NCBI GenBank assembly: GCA_022376925.1
Contig: JAIOJX010000028.1
Span: 75,357,001-75,421,000, forward strand
Source of the DNA: Tragulus kanchil
Taxonomy: Eukaryota; Chordata; Mammalia; Artiodactyla; Tragulidae
Direction: 5' to 3'
Length of the DNA stretch: 64,000 nucleotides
Translations under genes and position numbers: made by a program
Shown: positions 47,455-59,289 of the stretch, piece by piece
How the letters are laid out: every line of letters starts with the position of its first letter
Position numbering within the stretch: the first letter of the stretch is position 1
The notes under the pieces: generated by a model
The model's database searches: none
What the model saw: only the letters and a program-made list of their open reading frames with translations
What the model was told of the DNA's origin: nothing

Positions 47455-48090
47455 GACTAGAGATGTGGGTTAAGTTTTATTTGGGATATGATTAGGACTG
47501 CAGCCCAGGAGACAGCACACCAGATAGCTCTGAGAAACTGCTCCCAAGAGGCAGCAGGAGGAGGGCCAATATTTAAGGATTTTGGTGAGGGAGGAGTTTA
47601 ATATTATTAAACAGTCATTTTACAAAGGGTCCCTGGTCACAAGGATCTGATGTCACTGTGAAGAGATTTAGTGCTTTTCTAAATATGAGGCAATGCAAGG
47701 ATTGAGATAACAAAAGCTGTTCCTAAAAGCATCCACCTCTCTAAGACCTGCCCCACCAGATTCCCTGGAGCACAGAGTGCCTCTACCCCACCCTGATCTC
47801 CATCAGCGGGTATTGAAGGTCAGCAGCTCTCAACAGCATGGAGTCTCAGCCTCACCCTGATCTCCTTCAGCGGGTATTGAAGGTCAGCAGTTCTCAACAG
47901 CATAGGATCTGGTCTCTGCAGAGGCAGACGGCAAATGTCCTTGTTGTCCAGGCATTGGCAATGTAATTGGTAAATGCCAGTTTGTAGTTGACAATTCCTA
48001 ACCAAGAGGAAAGGTGAGTGATGTAGAATCAGGTTATCAGTTCATTGTTGTAAATTTCAGATAATGTTATTAATAAAACTTGAGCACGGG
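47455..48090. mobile_element. Probable ruminant ERV LTR-type sequence
   Basis: TTAAGTTTTATTTGGGATAT, ATTAGGACTGCAGCCCAGGA and GATAGCTCTGAGAAACTGCT resemble a common ruminant LTR-derived repeat. No retroviral coding sequence was recognised nearby. Orientation and exact ends are not determined. Confidence 0.45.
47789..47916. repeat. 64-bp tandem duplication
   Basis: CACCCTGATCTCCATCAGCG at 47789 and CACCCTGATCTCCTTCAGCG at 47853 begin two adjacent units that share GGGTATTGAAGGTCAGCAG and a CTCAACAGCAT ending. A few differences show this is an older, real duplication, unlike the 1.1-kb ones. Confidence 0.88.
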
Positions 48091-48529
48091 TAAGTAACTG
48101 AGAGATACTCCTGGGAAGGGGTTGAGAACCTATCTTTTAGGAGTGGGTAGAGAGGTCCCACGCCCTGTATTGTGCTCTCTCCTTGCTTAGAGTTTGACAG
48201 GAATCACAAGTTTCTTATGATCATTCATCTCAGATGCAATTTTACATTAGATAGAGTTACTAGCAGCTTGGTTTCAGATGGTCCTGTCAGAGAACTAACC
48301 CTTTCCCTTGGACATCTGTAAGTGACCCATGTGGTTCAGTAAGCATCCATAATGTTTTCATAGTTTATGGCCCCACAAGGTCGGGGGGAGGCTTTAAAAC
48401 TCCCAGAATCTGAGTTCTCTTCACTGAGCCTATGTCTGCCTTCAGAAGTTGGAACACTCCATCACAGTCACCATGAGGCTTCATCCTTCTGTTGCATGCA
48501 TGGTCAGTCGCTCAGTCTGAAAGGGTTTT

Positions 48530-48815
48530 ACCTCGATTTGAGACTTAAACCCAGGGCCCAGACCTGCTCGAACCCTGCTTGGGACTTGAACCCACGTGGC
48601 TGGAGCTTGAATTCCAGCCAAAACCCTGTTTGGGACTTGAACCCACGTGACTGGGGCTTGAACCTAGCCAAAACCGGTTTGGGACTTGAACCCACGTGGC
48701 TAAGGCTTAACCCCACCCCAAACCCTGCTTTGACTTGAATCCAGGTAGTCAGGACTCAATCCCAGCCAAAACCCTGCCTGGTACTTGAACCCACGCGGCC
48801 GGGACTTAATCCAGC
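48530..48815. repeat. ~50-bp minisatellite, about 6 degenerate units
   Basis: The motif GGGACTTGAACCCACGTGGC recurs at about 48537 (variant), 48581, 48632, 48681, 48730 and 48780, separated by CTTGAA..CCAGCCAAAACCCTG sequence. Period 49-51 bp. It lies in LTR-like DNA and gives a spurious open frame (AWDLNPRGW repeats). Repeated at about 49628-49913. Confidence 0.9.
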
Positions 48816-48829
48816 ACTCACCCAACGTC

Positions 48830-49195
48830 TGGACCCACTGAGATTCAGGTTCTTCATGCCTCAACGCAGAAGGAATTCAGCGAGAGGCAGAGTGATAGGC
48901 AAGAAGAGGATTTTATTAGGATAGGGTACTTGTAAGAGGTGCAGGTGCGCAGACAGGAAAGCTCTACTCTGCTCTCCCTCAATTGAGTGGGCAGAAATAT
49001 ACATATGATGGTTATATATATGATGGTAGGAGACCGCCCCCCCCTCAAGTAGACGCAGTTGCAGGACATACATCATTGGTTGCTTCTTTGCCAGCCCCTC
49101 CTTCATCAGCTCTTTATACCCAGTCGAGCCTGCTTTACTGAACAAGGAACAGCTCTCCTGCGTTATCGCAACTCACTGGCCTCCCAACCTTTCTC
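48830..49195. mobile_element. Probable ruminant ERV LTR-type sequence
   Basis: AGAAGGAATTCAGCGAGAGG, CAGAGTGATAGGCAAGAAGA and GGATTTTATTAGGATAGGG are typical of artiodactyl LTR-derived repeats adjoining the minisatellite. No viral genes were recognised. Repeated at 49928-50293. Confidence 0.5.
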
Positions 49196-50364
49196 GGAAC
49201 AGAGATACTCCTGGGAAGGGGTTGAGAACCTATCTTTTAGGAGTGGGTAGAGAGGTCCCACGCCCTGTATTGTGCTCTCCTTGCTTAGAGTTTGACAGGA
49301 ATCACAAGTTTCTTATGATCATTCATCTCAGATGCAATTTTACATTAGATAGAGTTACTAGCAGCTTGGTTTCAGATGGTCCTGTCAGAGAACTAACCCT
49401 TTCCCTTGGACATCTGTAAGTGACCCATGTGGTTCAGTAAGCATCCATAATGTTTTCATAGTTTATGGCCCCACAAGGTCGGGGGGAGGCTTTAAAACTC
49501 CCAGAATCTGAGTTCTCTTCACTGAGCCTATGTCTGCCTTCAGAAGTTGGAACACTCCATCACAGTCACCATGAGGCTTCATCCTTCTGTTGCATGCATG
49601 GTCAGTCGCTCAGTCTGAAAGGGTTTTACCTCGATTTGAGACTTAAACCCAGGGCCCAGACCTGCTCGAACCCTGCTTGGGACTTGAACCCACGTGGCTG
49701 GAGCTTGAATTCCAGCCAAAACCCTGTTTGGGACTTGAACCCACGTGACTGGGGCTTGAACCTAGCCAAAACCGGTTTGGGACTTGAACCCACGTGGCTA
49801 AGGCTTAACCCCACCCCAAACCCTGCTTTGACTTGAATCCAGGTAGTCAGGACTCAATCCCAGCCAAAACCCTGCCTGGTACTTGAACCCACGCGGCCGG
49901 GACTTAATCCAGCACTCACCCAACGTCTGGACCCACTGAGATTCAGGTTCTTCATGCCTCAACGCAGAAGGAATTCAGCGAGAGGCAGAGTGATAGGCAA
50001 GAAGAGGATTTTATTAGGATAGGGTACTTGTAAGAGGTGCAGGTGCGCAGACAGGAAAGCTCTACTCTGCTCTCCCTCAATTGAGTGGGCAGAAATATAC
50101 ATATGATGGTTATATATATGATGGTAGGAGACCGCCCCCCCCTCAAGTAGACGCAGTTGCAGGACATACATCATTGGTTGCTTCTTTGCCAGCCCCTCCT
50201 TCATCAGCTCTTTATACCCAGTCGAGCCTGCTTTACTGAACAAGGAACAGCTCTCCTGAGTTATCGTCAACTCACTGGCCTCCCAACCTTTCTCAGGTGT
50301 CTCCCTTCTACCTACCATCCCCTGCTAGGACTCTACAACCACCTACCTATTCTCCTCTGTCCCT

Positions 50365-50578
50365 ATCAAGTCTTGTCCAATGCTTTGCAACCCAATGGGG
50401 TCCACCACGTAGTCCACCGTGCTCCTCTGTCCATGGGATTATCCAAGCAGTGGGCTGCCATTTCCTCCTCCAGGGCGTCGTCCTGACCCAGGGATTGAAC
50501 CTGCATCTCTTGTGCTCCTGCATTGGCACGCAGATTTTTTTTCTGTTTCTTTAACCAATGAGCCACCTGGAAAGCCCC
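50365..50578 (-). mobile_element. Bov-tA SINE, diverged
   Basis: Reverse orientation; CTGACCCAGGGATTGAACCT (box B region) and an end GAGCCACCTGGAAAGCCCC. Confidence 0.82.
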
Positions 50579-50587
50579 TTATCCTCC

Positions 50588-50717
50588 ATTGCTGCTCCTT
50601 AGTCACTTCAGAAGTGTCCGACTCTGTGTGACCCCATGGACTTGCAGCCCGCCAGGCTTCTCTGTCCATGGAATTTTCCAGGCAGGAATACTGGAGTGGG
50701 TTGCCATTCCTTCTCCA
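50588..50717 (-). mobile_element. Bov-A monomer
   Basis: TTGCTGCTCCTTAGTCACTT through GACCCCATGGACTTGCAGCC to GGAGTGGGTTGCCATTCC. Only the Bov-A unit, with no tRNA part. It sits 10 bp from a Bov-tA in the same orientation. Confidence 0.85.
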
Positions 50718-50722
50718 CATCC

Positions 50723-52833
50723 TACCATTAGGTCCAGGTAAAGTAGATCTCTGAATTCAGAATTCCAAGAAGGACTTCTCTTCTTTAGCAACAGCAAAAC
50801 CAAGAGGCTACTGGGCCAGACAGGTAGGTTCCAAGTGCTTCTAAGCCAGTTTTATTCTGTCAGACTTAAAGTCCAAATTGACCCACTCAAAAATATGCAC
50901 ATTAGGCTGGAAAATCATCAGCCTCTAAGAGTTATGCATCTAATTTTACAAGAGCTTTTAGCAAATTAAAACCTGACTTTTAAAACTCAAAAGCAGATTG
51001 TCCGAAGAGATTTTTCTCTACTTTTATGTTGTCTGCCTGTCAACAGGTTTTTGCCTATTGTCATAGGCTCCAACAGGCAAAAACTTAGCAAAAATAATCA
51101 GTTGTGAGATTTCAGTAGCCAAAGAGTTTAAAATTTAACCCATCTACCCAGCAGCAAAAAAGCAAGGATTTTATGTTCTAATTCCTTTTATTGGGCAGCT
51201 TTCTCTGATAGGGATAATCCTTCTAACGTATGAAATTACAAGCATATAGTATTTTACATCCATTTTTATCATACATCCAGAAGCAATAGCCACAAAATAA
51301 AAAGCCATTTTAAAAGTCTCTCTCTTCCTCCCTCTCCTCTCTCTTTTTTAAAAAAAATCACTTTCTAGTTCATACAATCCCCTATCTGTAAACTCAGCAC
51401 TTTCAGGATTGACATTACAGCTGCTGAAATATCCCAGCTAGAACGGAAGGGGCTGCTGCACTGGAGGACAGAGTATTGTTTTCCCTTCTCCTTTATTTCT
51501 GATTCATCTAAAGCTTGCTTCAGCCTTGGCAGTGACAGTCTTTTCTCAAACTCTCACCAGGAGGAGAGAACAAAACCCTAAGGCATCATCCAGGTTGCAA
51601 TTGCGATTTTTAATCTCCTCACTTTAGCTGCCATTGCCAAAAGCAACCAACACATTCAGTGAGCCAGTTCTCTTAGACTTGGATGTATCATTTTCAAATT
51701 CCATAGGTAATCTTTACCTTTCACAGCAGACATCATCTCTGCTGATGTTTTATGCCACAGATGAGTAGGTAGCCATCTTTACCATTAGGTCCAGGTAAAG
51801 TAGATCTCTGAATTCAGAATTCCAAGAAGGACTTCTCTTCTTTAGCAACAGCAAAACCAAGAGGCTACTGGGCCAGACAGGTAGGTTCCAAGTGCTTCTA
51901 AGCCAGTTTTATTCTGTCAGACTTAAAGTCCAAATTGACCCACTCAAAAATATGCACATTAGGCTGGAAAATCATCAGCCTCTAAGAGTTATGCATCTAA
52001 TTTTACAAGAGCTTTTAGCAAATTAAAACCTGACTTTTAAAACTCAAAAGCAGATTGTCCGAAGAGATTTTTCTCTACTTTTATGTTGTCTGCCTGTCAA
52101 CAGGTTTTTGCCTATTGTCATAGGCTCCAACAGGCAAAAACTTAGCAAAAATAATCAGTTGTGAGATTTCAGTAGCCAAAGAGTTTAAAATTTAACCCAT
52201 CTACCCAGCAGCAAAAAAGCAAGGATTTTATGTTCTAATTCCTTTTATTGGGCAGCTTTCTCTGATAGGGATAATCCTTCTAACGTATGAAATTACAAGC
52301 ATATAGTATTTTACATCCATTTTTATCATACATCCAGAAGCAATAGCCACAAAATAAAAAAGCCATTTTTAAAAAGTCTCTCTCTTCCTCCCTCTCCTCT
52401 CTCTTTTTTAAAAAAAATCACTTTCTAGTTCATACAATCCCCTATCTGTAAACTCAGCACTTTCAGGATTGACATTACAGCTGCTGAAATATCCCAGCTA
52501 GAACGGAAGGGGCTGCTGCACTGGAGGACAGAGTATTGTTTTCCCTTCTCCTTTATTTCTGATTCATCTAAAGCTTGCTTCAGCCTTGGCAGTGACAGTC
52601 TTTTCTCAAACTCTCACCAGGAGGAGAGAACAAAACCCTAAGGCATCATCCAGGTTGCAATTGCGATTTTTAATCTCCTCACTTTAGCTGCCATTGCCAA
52701 AAGCAACCAACACATTCAGTGAGCCAGTTCTCTTAGACTTGGATGTATCATTTTCAAATTCCATAGGTAATCTTTACCTTTCACAGCAGACATCATCTCT
52801 GCTGATGTTTTATGCCACAGATGAGTAGGTAGC
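50723..52833. repeat. Direct duplication 14 (offset 1057)
   Basis: 50723-51772 repeats at 51780-52833. Homopolymer lengths differ (CATTTTAAAAGTC against CATTTTTAAAAAGTC). Confidence 0.93.
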
Positions 52834-54689
52834 TCCTTGGCATTGAAAGTTCATCATTATGTGTCCTTTGTCCTTTTCCGAAACACTGCTTTAGCCATAT
52901 TTCAGTGAGTTGGGATTGTTTAAAGTGAATCCCACATCTGACGCCAACTGTTAGCCCCAGTTCAGGGATTTGCTGGAATAATCCATAGGACTCATCACAT
53001 AGTTGCATTTGTGGATAAAATTTATCACACTGACAGGATACAAAGCAAAATCAGAAAGAGAATGACATACTGGGTGAAATCTGAAGGATACCAGTATAAG
53101 CTTCCAAAACTCCTTTTCCAGTTCAGTCCCCTAAGATGTGCTCAGTTCCACCTGCGATGTGTTGTGGTTAATGTGTGAAATGTTTAAATGCTCATTAAAG
53201 ATTTAGTGCCCAGGGTTTTCACTGGATACTGGTCATGTAGGCAGCCTCCAGTGAACTGATTTTCTCTGGTCCTTTGAAGTTCATATGTTAAAGCTTGATC
53301 TTCCAGTCTGAAGGTATTTGGAGATGGGGCCTTTGGAGAGTAAGTAGATATTGGGAGTGGAGTCTCAGGAATGGAATTAGTGCCTGTGTAATAATTTTAT
53401 ATGTCAGTTTTACTGGCTATGGGGGGCTCAGATTAAATATCATTTTGGTATCTATCTGTCAAGGATGTTTCTAGATAAGATTAATATTTGAGGCAGTGGG
53501 CTCAATAAAGTAAATTGGCCAATGTGGGTGGGCATCATACAGTCAGTTGAGGGTTGGAGTAGAACTGAAAGCAAAAGAATTAGCCCCCCAATTTTTTAAT
53601 TTGCTGAACGGAAGGGGCTGCTGTACTGGAGGACAGAGTATTGTTTTCCCTTCTCCTTTATTTCTGATTCATCTAAAGCTTGCTTCAGCCTTGGCAGTGA
53701 CAGTCTTTTCTCAAACTCTCACCAGGAGGAGAGAACAAAACCCTAAGGCATCATCCAGGTTGCAATTGCGATTTTTAATCTCCTCACTTTAGCTGCCATT
53801 GCCAAAAGCAACCAACACATTCAGTGAGCCAGTTCTCTTAGACTTGGATGTATCATTTTCAAATTCCATAGGTAATCTTTACCTTTCACAGCAGACATCA
53901 TCTCTGCTGATGTTTTATGCCACAGATGAGTAGGTAGCTCCTTGGCATTGAAAGTTCATCATTATGTGTCCTTTGTCCTTTTCCGAAACACTGCTTTAGC
54001 CATATTTCAGTGAGTTGGGATTGTTTAAAGTGAATCCCACATCTGACGCCAACTGTTAGCCCCAGTTCAGGGATTTGCTGGAATAATCCATAGGACTCAT
54101 CACATAGTTGCATTTGTGGATAAAATTTATCACACTGACAGGATACAAAGCAAAATCAGAAAGAGAATGACATACTGGGTGAAATCTGAAGGATACCAGT
54201 ATAAGCTTCCAAAACTCCTTTTCCAGTTCAGTCCCCTAAGATGTGCTCAGTTCCACCTGCGATGTGTTGTGGTTAATGTGTGAAATGTTTAAATGCTCAT
54301 TAAAGATTTAGTGCCCAGGGTTTTCACTGGATACTGGTCATGTAGGCAGCCTCCAGTGAACTGATTTTCTCTGGTCCTTTGAAGTTCATATGTTAAAGCT
54401 TGATCTTCCAGTCTGAAGGTATTTGGAGATGGGGCCTTTGGAGAGTAAGTAGATATTGGGAGTGGAGTCTCAGGAATGGAATTAGTGCCTGTGTAATAAT
54501 TTTATATGTCAGTTTTACTGGCTATGGGGGGCTCAGATTAAATATCATTTTGGTATCTATCTGTCAAGGATGTTTCTAGATAAGATTAATATTTGAGGCA
54601 GTGGGCTCAATAAAGTAAATTGGCCAATGTGGGTGGGCATCATACAGTCAGTTGAGGGTTGGAGTAGAACTGAAAGCAAAAGAATTAGA
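52500..54689. repeat. Direct duplication 15 (offset 1105)
   Basis: 52500-53585 repeats at 53605-54689. It overlaps duplication 14, so GAACGGAAGGGGCTGCTG occurs three times (about 51442, 52502, 53607). Confidence 0.93.
53265..53400 (+). repeat. MLT1-like ancient LTR fragment
   Basis: GTTCATATGTTAAAGCTTGA and GTATTTGGAGATGGGGCCTTT match the mammalian MaLR/MLT1 LTR pattern. Two further copies near 54370 and 55538 come from duplicated blocks 15 and 16. Confidence 0.6.
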
Positions 54690-54953
54690 AATTCACCCTT
54701 TATTCTTTCCTACTGCTTGAGCTGGGCTATCTTAATCTTGTCTGTGCTTTGACTGGGATTTACATCATTGCTTTCCCTAGAGGCCCTAGGACTCAGATGC
54801 CACTGGCTTTCTTGGGTCTCCAGCTAGCAGATTGTCAGATTGTGGGGCTTCCTAGTCTATAATTACATGAGCCAATTCCTCATAATAAATTATTTTTAAA
54901 AATTTTTTGGCATATTTCCAATATCTAAATTATTTCTTCCTGTGAGGCATTAA

Positions 54954-55159
54954 GGGCTCTCCAGGTGGCGCTGGTGGTAGAGAATCTGCCTCCCAATGCA
55001 GGAGATGCAAGAGGCTCAGGTTCCATCTCTGGGTTGGGAAGATCCTCTGGAGTAGGAAATAGCAATACTCCAGTATTCTTGCCTGGAAAAATCCTATGGT
55101 CATAGGCTGCAGTCCATGGAGTTGCAAAACAGTCAGACACGACTGAGCGACTGAGCATA
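54954..55159 (+). mobile_element. Bov-tA SINE
   Basis: GGGCTCTCCAGGTGGCGCTG head, GAATCTGCCTCCCAATGCAG, then Bov-A body ending GACACGACTGAGCGACTGAG. GAGGCATTA/AAGGCATTA flank it. Duplicated at 56083-56289. Confidence 0.92.
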
Positions 55160-56082
55160 TAAGGCATTAGGGAAGCACATACGGGGAGGGCTCAGAAGTC
55201 CGAGAGACAGACATTACTCAAAGAGGTTTTAAGATAAAGTATATTTCCATTTACCCACAATGCTTTGAAGTAATGATTAGATATTATCTGCTCTGGTTTC
55301 TCCATCCCCTGCCCATGGATTTATTTTTGTTTCAGAAATTGGAAGAAAACACATTTCTGTCTTAGGAGGAATAGAAGAGGTCCATCCATAATCATGGACA
55401 GACCTGGTTCCATCTCCCCGGGAAAATGACTTGATTTCTTTCTTTATTAGTACAGACAACCAACACTGATGATGTAGAAAAAATTAGAAGACGCTTCCTC
55501 CATTCTTTAATAAAAGTAACAAGACAGTTACCATTATTTCCAGTCTGAAGGTATTTGGAGATGGGGCCTTTGGAGTAAGTAGATATTGGGAGTGGAGTCT
55601 CAGGAATGGAATTAGTGCCTGTGTAATAATTTTATATGTCAGTTTTACTGGCTATGGGGGGCTCAGATTAAATATCATTTTGGTATCTATCTGTCAAGGA
55701 TGTTTCTAGATAAGATTAATATTTGAGGCAGTGGGCTCAATAAAGTAAATTGGCCAATGTGGGTGGGCATCATACAGTCAGTTGAGGGTTGGAGTAGAAC
55801 TGAAAGCAAAAGAATTAGAAATTCACCCTTTATTCTTTCCTACTGCTTGAGCTGGGCTATCTTAATCTTGTCTGTGCTTTGACTGGGATTTACATCATTG
55901 CTTTCCCTAGAGGCCCTAGGACTCAGATGCCACTGGCTTTCTTGGGTCTCCAGCTAGCAGATTGTCAGATTGTGGGGCTTCCTAGTCTATAATTACATGA
56001 GCCAATTCCTCATAATAAATTTTTTTTAAAATTTTTTGGCATATTTCCAATATCTAAATTATTTCTTCCTGTGAGGCATTAA

Positions 56083-56289
56083 GGGCTCTCCAGGTGGCGC
56101 TGGTGGTAGAGAATCTGCCTCCCAATGCAGGAGATGCAAGAGGCTCAGGTTCCATCTCTGGGTTGGGAAGATCCTCTGGAGTAGGAAATAGCAATACTCC
56201 AGTATTCTTGCCTGGAAAAATCCTATGGTCATAGGCTGCAGTCCATGGAGTTGCAAAACAGTCAGACACGACTGAGCGACTGAGCATAT
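56083..56289 (+). mobile_element. Bov-tA SINE (duplicate)
   Basis: Same insertion as 54954-55159 at an offset of 1129 bp. Confidence 0.9.
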
Positions 56290-56939
56290 AAGGCATTAGG
56301 GAAGCACATACGGGGAGGGCTCAGAAGTCCGAGAGACAGACATTACTCAAAGAGGTTTTAAGATAAAGTATATTTCCATTTACCCACAATGCTTTGAAGT
56401 AATGATTAGATATTATCTGCTCTGGTTTCTCCATCCCCTGCCCATGGATTTATTTTTGTTTCAGAAATTGGAAGAAAACACATTTCTGTCTTAGGAGGAA
56501 TAGAAGAGGTCCATCCATAATCATGGACAGACCTGGTTCCATCTCCCCGGGAAAATGACTTGATTTCTTTCTTTATTAGTACAGACAACCAACACTGATG
56601 ATGTAGAATTATATATTTTCCTTTCTCATCTGGGTCATTGAGAAGCCACGCTTCCTCCATTCTTTAATAAAAATGTAACAAAGTAACAAGCATTCACCCT
56701 ATTTATTTAAAGCAAGAGATAAAAATTTTGTAAGCCATTTTGTACTTTGGTTAGTTTCCCTTGGTAACATAAGTTGTAGAATAGTACTATAGGAATATTG
56801 GCTACCGTGAAGCCAGTATTTACAGCTCTAGGAAGAATTTTCATATGGAAAGTGTCCAAGAATGCCTCTCTTTTAAAATGCAAGGTTTATCAAAAGTTTC
56901 TTGGAATACTGGCAGAACAGTAGAGAGAAGCTTGACTTA

Positions 56940-57135
56940 CTCCTTGCTTCAAATTTGGCTGTGTTGCTTAGTAGTAATTTCACCTTGGGGAAGTGATGAT
57001 CTATTTGAATCTCAACTTCCTTGTCTATAAAATATGATGAAAATACCTCAGGAACAGCATTGTTAATAATGAAAATAACATGTAAAATACTTGACTCCAT
57101 GTCTGGCACAAAGTAGGGGCTCAATAAATATAATA
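56940..57135 (+). repeat. MIR SINE
   Basis: TCAACTTCCTTGTCTATAAA, GTAAAATACTTGACTCCATG and GGCACAAAGTAGGGGCTCAA follow the MIR core and 3' order. Confidence 0.75.
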
Positions 57136-57177
57136 TTCTTATCTTGGAGAAGAAAAAGCCTACTAAAAGACAGGGAC

Positions 57178-57420
57178 TCTAATGTTCATAGAAGGTTTAT
57201 TTATAACAGCCCCAACTGGAAACAACCCAAATATGATAGCCCCCAAAGACTGTCAGTAGTAGACTGAAATTTTAAAAAGTTGGATGTTCATACTATCCAG
57301 TACTATGTAGCGTGAACTACTGTTTCTAAAAAAGCCTGGATAAATTTCACTAACGTAATATTAAGTGACACAAAATAATGCATAATTCCATTGAAAGAAA
57401 GGTCAAAAGCAAGCAAAATT
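57178..57420 (+). repeat. Old L1 ORF2 3' fragment
   Basis: AACAGCCCCAACTGGAAACA, then TACTATGTAGCG and GAATTTAATATT-like wording in the late-ORF2 order, heavily decayed. Confidence 0.55.
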
Positions 57421-58183
57421 AATCTGCAGTGACAGAGGTCAGAAATCGTAAACTTTTACGGAAGAGGAAAACAGGAAGACTGCCGGGGTGTTGGAAATGC
57501 TCTGTGTCTTCACCTGCAGAGCTGTGGTCACTAGAGGTGTATATGTATGCACAAATTCATCAGACTGTACACCTAAGATATGCACACTGCACATATACAT
57601 TATTCACCTTTGTATATGGATAAACAACACGTCAAAAAAGCTGTTCCTGTTGTTCCAAGAGCTAGATTTTGTATCATTATCGAATTTACTTATTAGGAGA
57701 ATCTCTGGCTCTAGATATGACCGACCAATAGCTGGCTACCTTGCAGGCTGCAGCCCGTTCCTTGAAAGTGGCCCCGTTTCAGAGCTGGCCTGAAGCTAAC
57801 AGGCATATTATGAGGGTCATGCTCCATCACCATTGACAGCTGGAGAGGCCATCACATGCCATCAGCAACAAAGCACAGGGAAAATCAGGCAGTGGACTGT
57901 GCTTCCCACCCTTAGGCTGGGAAGCACAAGCCTCAGCAATAGAAGGATTAAAAAGCCTCTCAATTTAAAAAGACAGGGGGAGGGGAGGGGCATGTGGGCT
58001 GCACAATTTATAAATAGACATTACCAGAGGCTGCCTGATGGTGAAGTGGTTGTTTAGTAAATCTTTCTCCTTTAAGGATTCCATTATCAGAGACCATTTG
58101 AAAACATCAGTTTCATTTTGTCTTTTGGGGAGATCCTGGGTTTCATCTAGTCAGCCCTGTTGGGTGATATTTCTCTCTGTCAG

Positions 58184-58381
58184 ATTTAGAAACAGGCCTT
58201 CGATATTTTGAATCAGCTGTACATGGAGCACAAAGATGATGATGATGATGATGATGTGTCTTTTGCCAAATGGATGAGCAGCTTCTGGGGTCACAGCTGG
58301 ATAGAGGAGGATGAGAGAGGACTCCGGGACCGCCGCGGATCACAAGATGCCAGTTACAGGAAAAGCTCCCTGCCTTGCCCA
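58184..58381 (+). CDS. LNP1: LNP1 first coding exon (leukemia NUP98 fusion partner 1), copy 1
   Basis: The acceptor TTTCTCTCTGTCAG ends at 58183 and the exon has a short 5' UTR. The ATG is at 58223; the upstream in-frame TTG is not a start. It encodes 53 residues beginning MEHKDDDDDDDVSFAKWMSS and ending SSLPCP, then a GTGAGT donor at 58382 in phase 0. The acidic run and the FAKWMSSFWGHSW core match mammalian LNP1 as I remember it. LNP1 is a small protein of unknown molecular function, known as a NUP98 fusion partner in leukaemia. The seven Asp codons are a pure GAT run (58235-58255). Head-to-head placement with TOMM70 supports the call. The rest of the protein is encoded to the right of the window; no later exon was found by 64 kb. 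The whole exon is repeated 1106 bp downstream. Confidence 0.93.
58235..58255 (+). repeat. (GAT)7 microsatellite in LNP1 coding exon
   Basis: Seven uninterrupted GAT codons encode Asp5-Asp11 of LNP1. A pure codon run is prone to length change. The same run is at 59341-59361 in the duplicate copy with identical length. Confidence 0.95.
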
Positions 58382-59289
58382 GTGAGTTATTATGATGGAA
58401 CCAGGGGAGAGCCAGGCCAGGGGAGGGGGATTTTTCTTAGATCTTTTTGAGGGTTCTATGATATAAAGTCTTCTTTGGTTGAAATGAGTACTTCCAAGCC
58501 TTTTTATACTCACAAAAATCCTTTTTATCATTTTATCTTGTCCTCCAAGGGACCTGATTTTCTTCTATTAAGTAATGATTCCTTCATTTTTAGCAACCTA
58601 AGATATATTTAACTGCTATTCAGAGCTCTTGATAAGCCTGGAACAATCCTATTGAGTGGTGATATAATTCAAGCCAAAGGAAAGAAACTGATGTTATATA
58701 GTCTGTGTAGCACTGGAGTGGATCACTGATTTCCAAGTCTTTTTGAAATACTGAAAATAGCTCCACAAATTGGTGGCCTCTGAGGAACTGGGGATTCCAT
58801 ATAATAAATCACACCCTGATAGATTTGATGTACTCTTTCTTTGGGTTCTCATTTAGTTTCCTGGCCAGCATTCTACCACCCTCAGCACTGTTTTTCCATG
58901 GTAGGCAGGGGAGCAAATGAATAAATCACACCCAGTTTGAGATTTTTATGGAGAGGCCATCACATGCCATCAGCAACAAAGCACAGGAAAATCACGCAGT
59001 GGACTGTGCTTCCCACCCTTAGGCTGGGAAGCACAAGCCTCAGCAATAGAAGGATTAAAAAGCCTCTCAATTTAAAAGACAGGGGGAGGGGAGGGGCATG
59101 TGGGCTGCACAATTTATAAATAGACATTACCAGAGGCTGCCTGATGGTGAAGTGGTTGTTTAGTAAATCTTTCTCCTTTAAGGATTCCATTATCAGAGAC
59201 CATTTGAAAACATCAGTTTCATTTTGTCTTTTGGGGAGATCCTGGGTTTCATCTAGTCAGCCCTGTTGGGTGATATTTCTCTCTGTCAG

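Larger units (their letters stand above)
48101..50296. repeat. Direct duplication 13 (offset 1100 falling to 1098)
   Basis: 48101-49195 repeats at 49201-50296, including the 50-bp minisatellite. One CT unit differs (GTGCTCTCTCC against GTGCTCTCC). Confidence 0.93.
54406..56690. repeat. Direct duplication 16 (offset 1132 falling to 1129)
   Basis: 54406-55530 repeats at 55538-56690. About 35 bp present in the right copy (TTATATATTTTCCTTTCTCA onward) is missing from the left copy near its end. Confidence 0.92.
13186..58183 (+). other. LNP1: LNP1 5' intron(s)
   Basis: Sequence between the shared promoter and the first coding exon of LNP1. It contains most of the interspersed repeats, the full-length L1 and 12 of the 18 duplications. 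No convincing coding exon of another gene was seen. Stretches without recognised repeats, such as 22.8-23.9 kb, 31.6-33.0 kb and 43.7-44.4 kb (the last inside the L1 5' region), look like ordinary sequence. Confidence 0.65.

Noticed and set aside
48530..48815. Possible CRISPR-like array
   Set aside because: Regular ~50-bp spacing, but the units are degenerate throughout with no unique spacers, and the genome is mammalian.
48367..49836. A 123-codon frame with repeated WDLNPRGW peptides, present twice
   Set aside because: Comes from the 50-bp minisatellite in LTR-like DNA; no family resemblance, and the second copy belongs to duplication 13.
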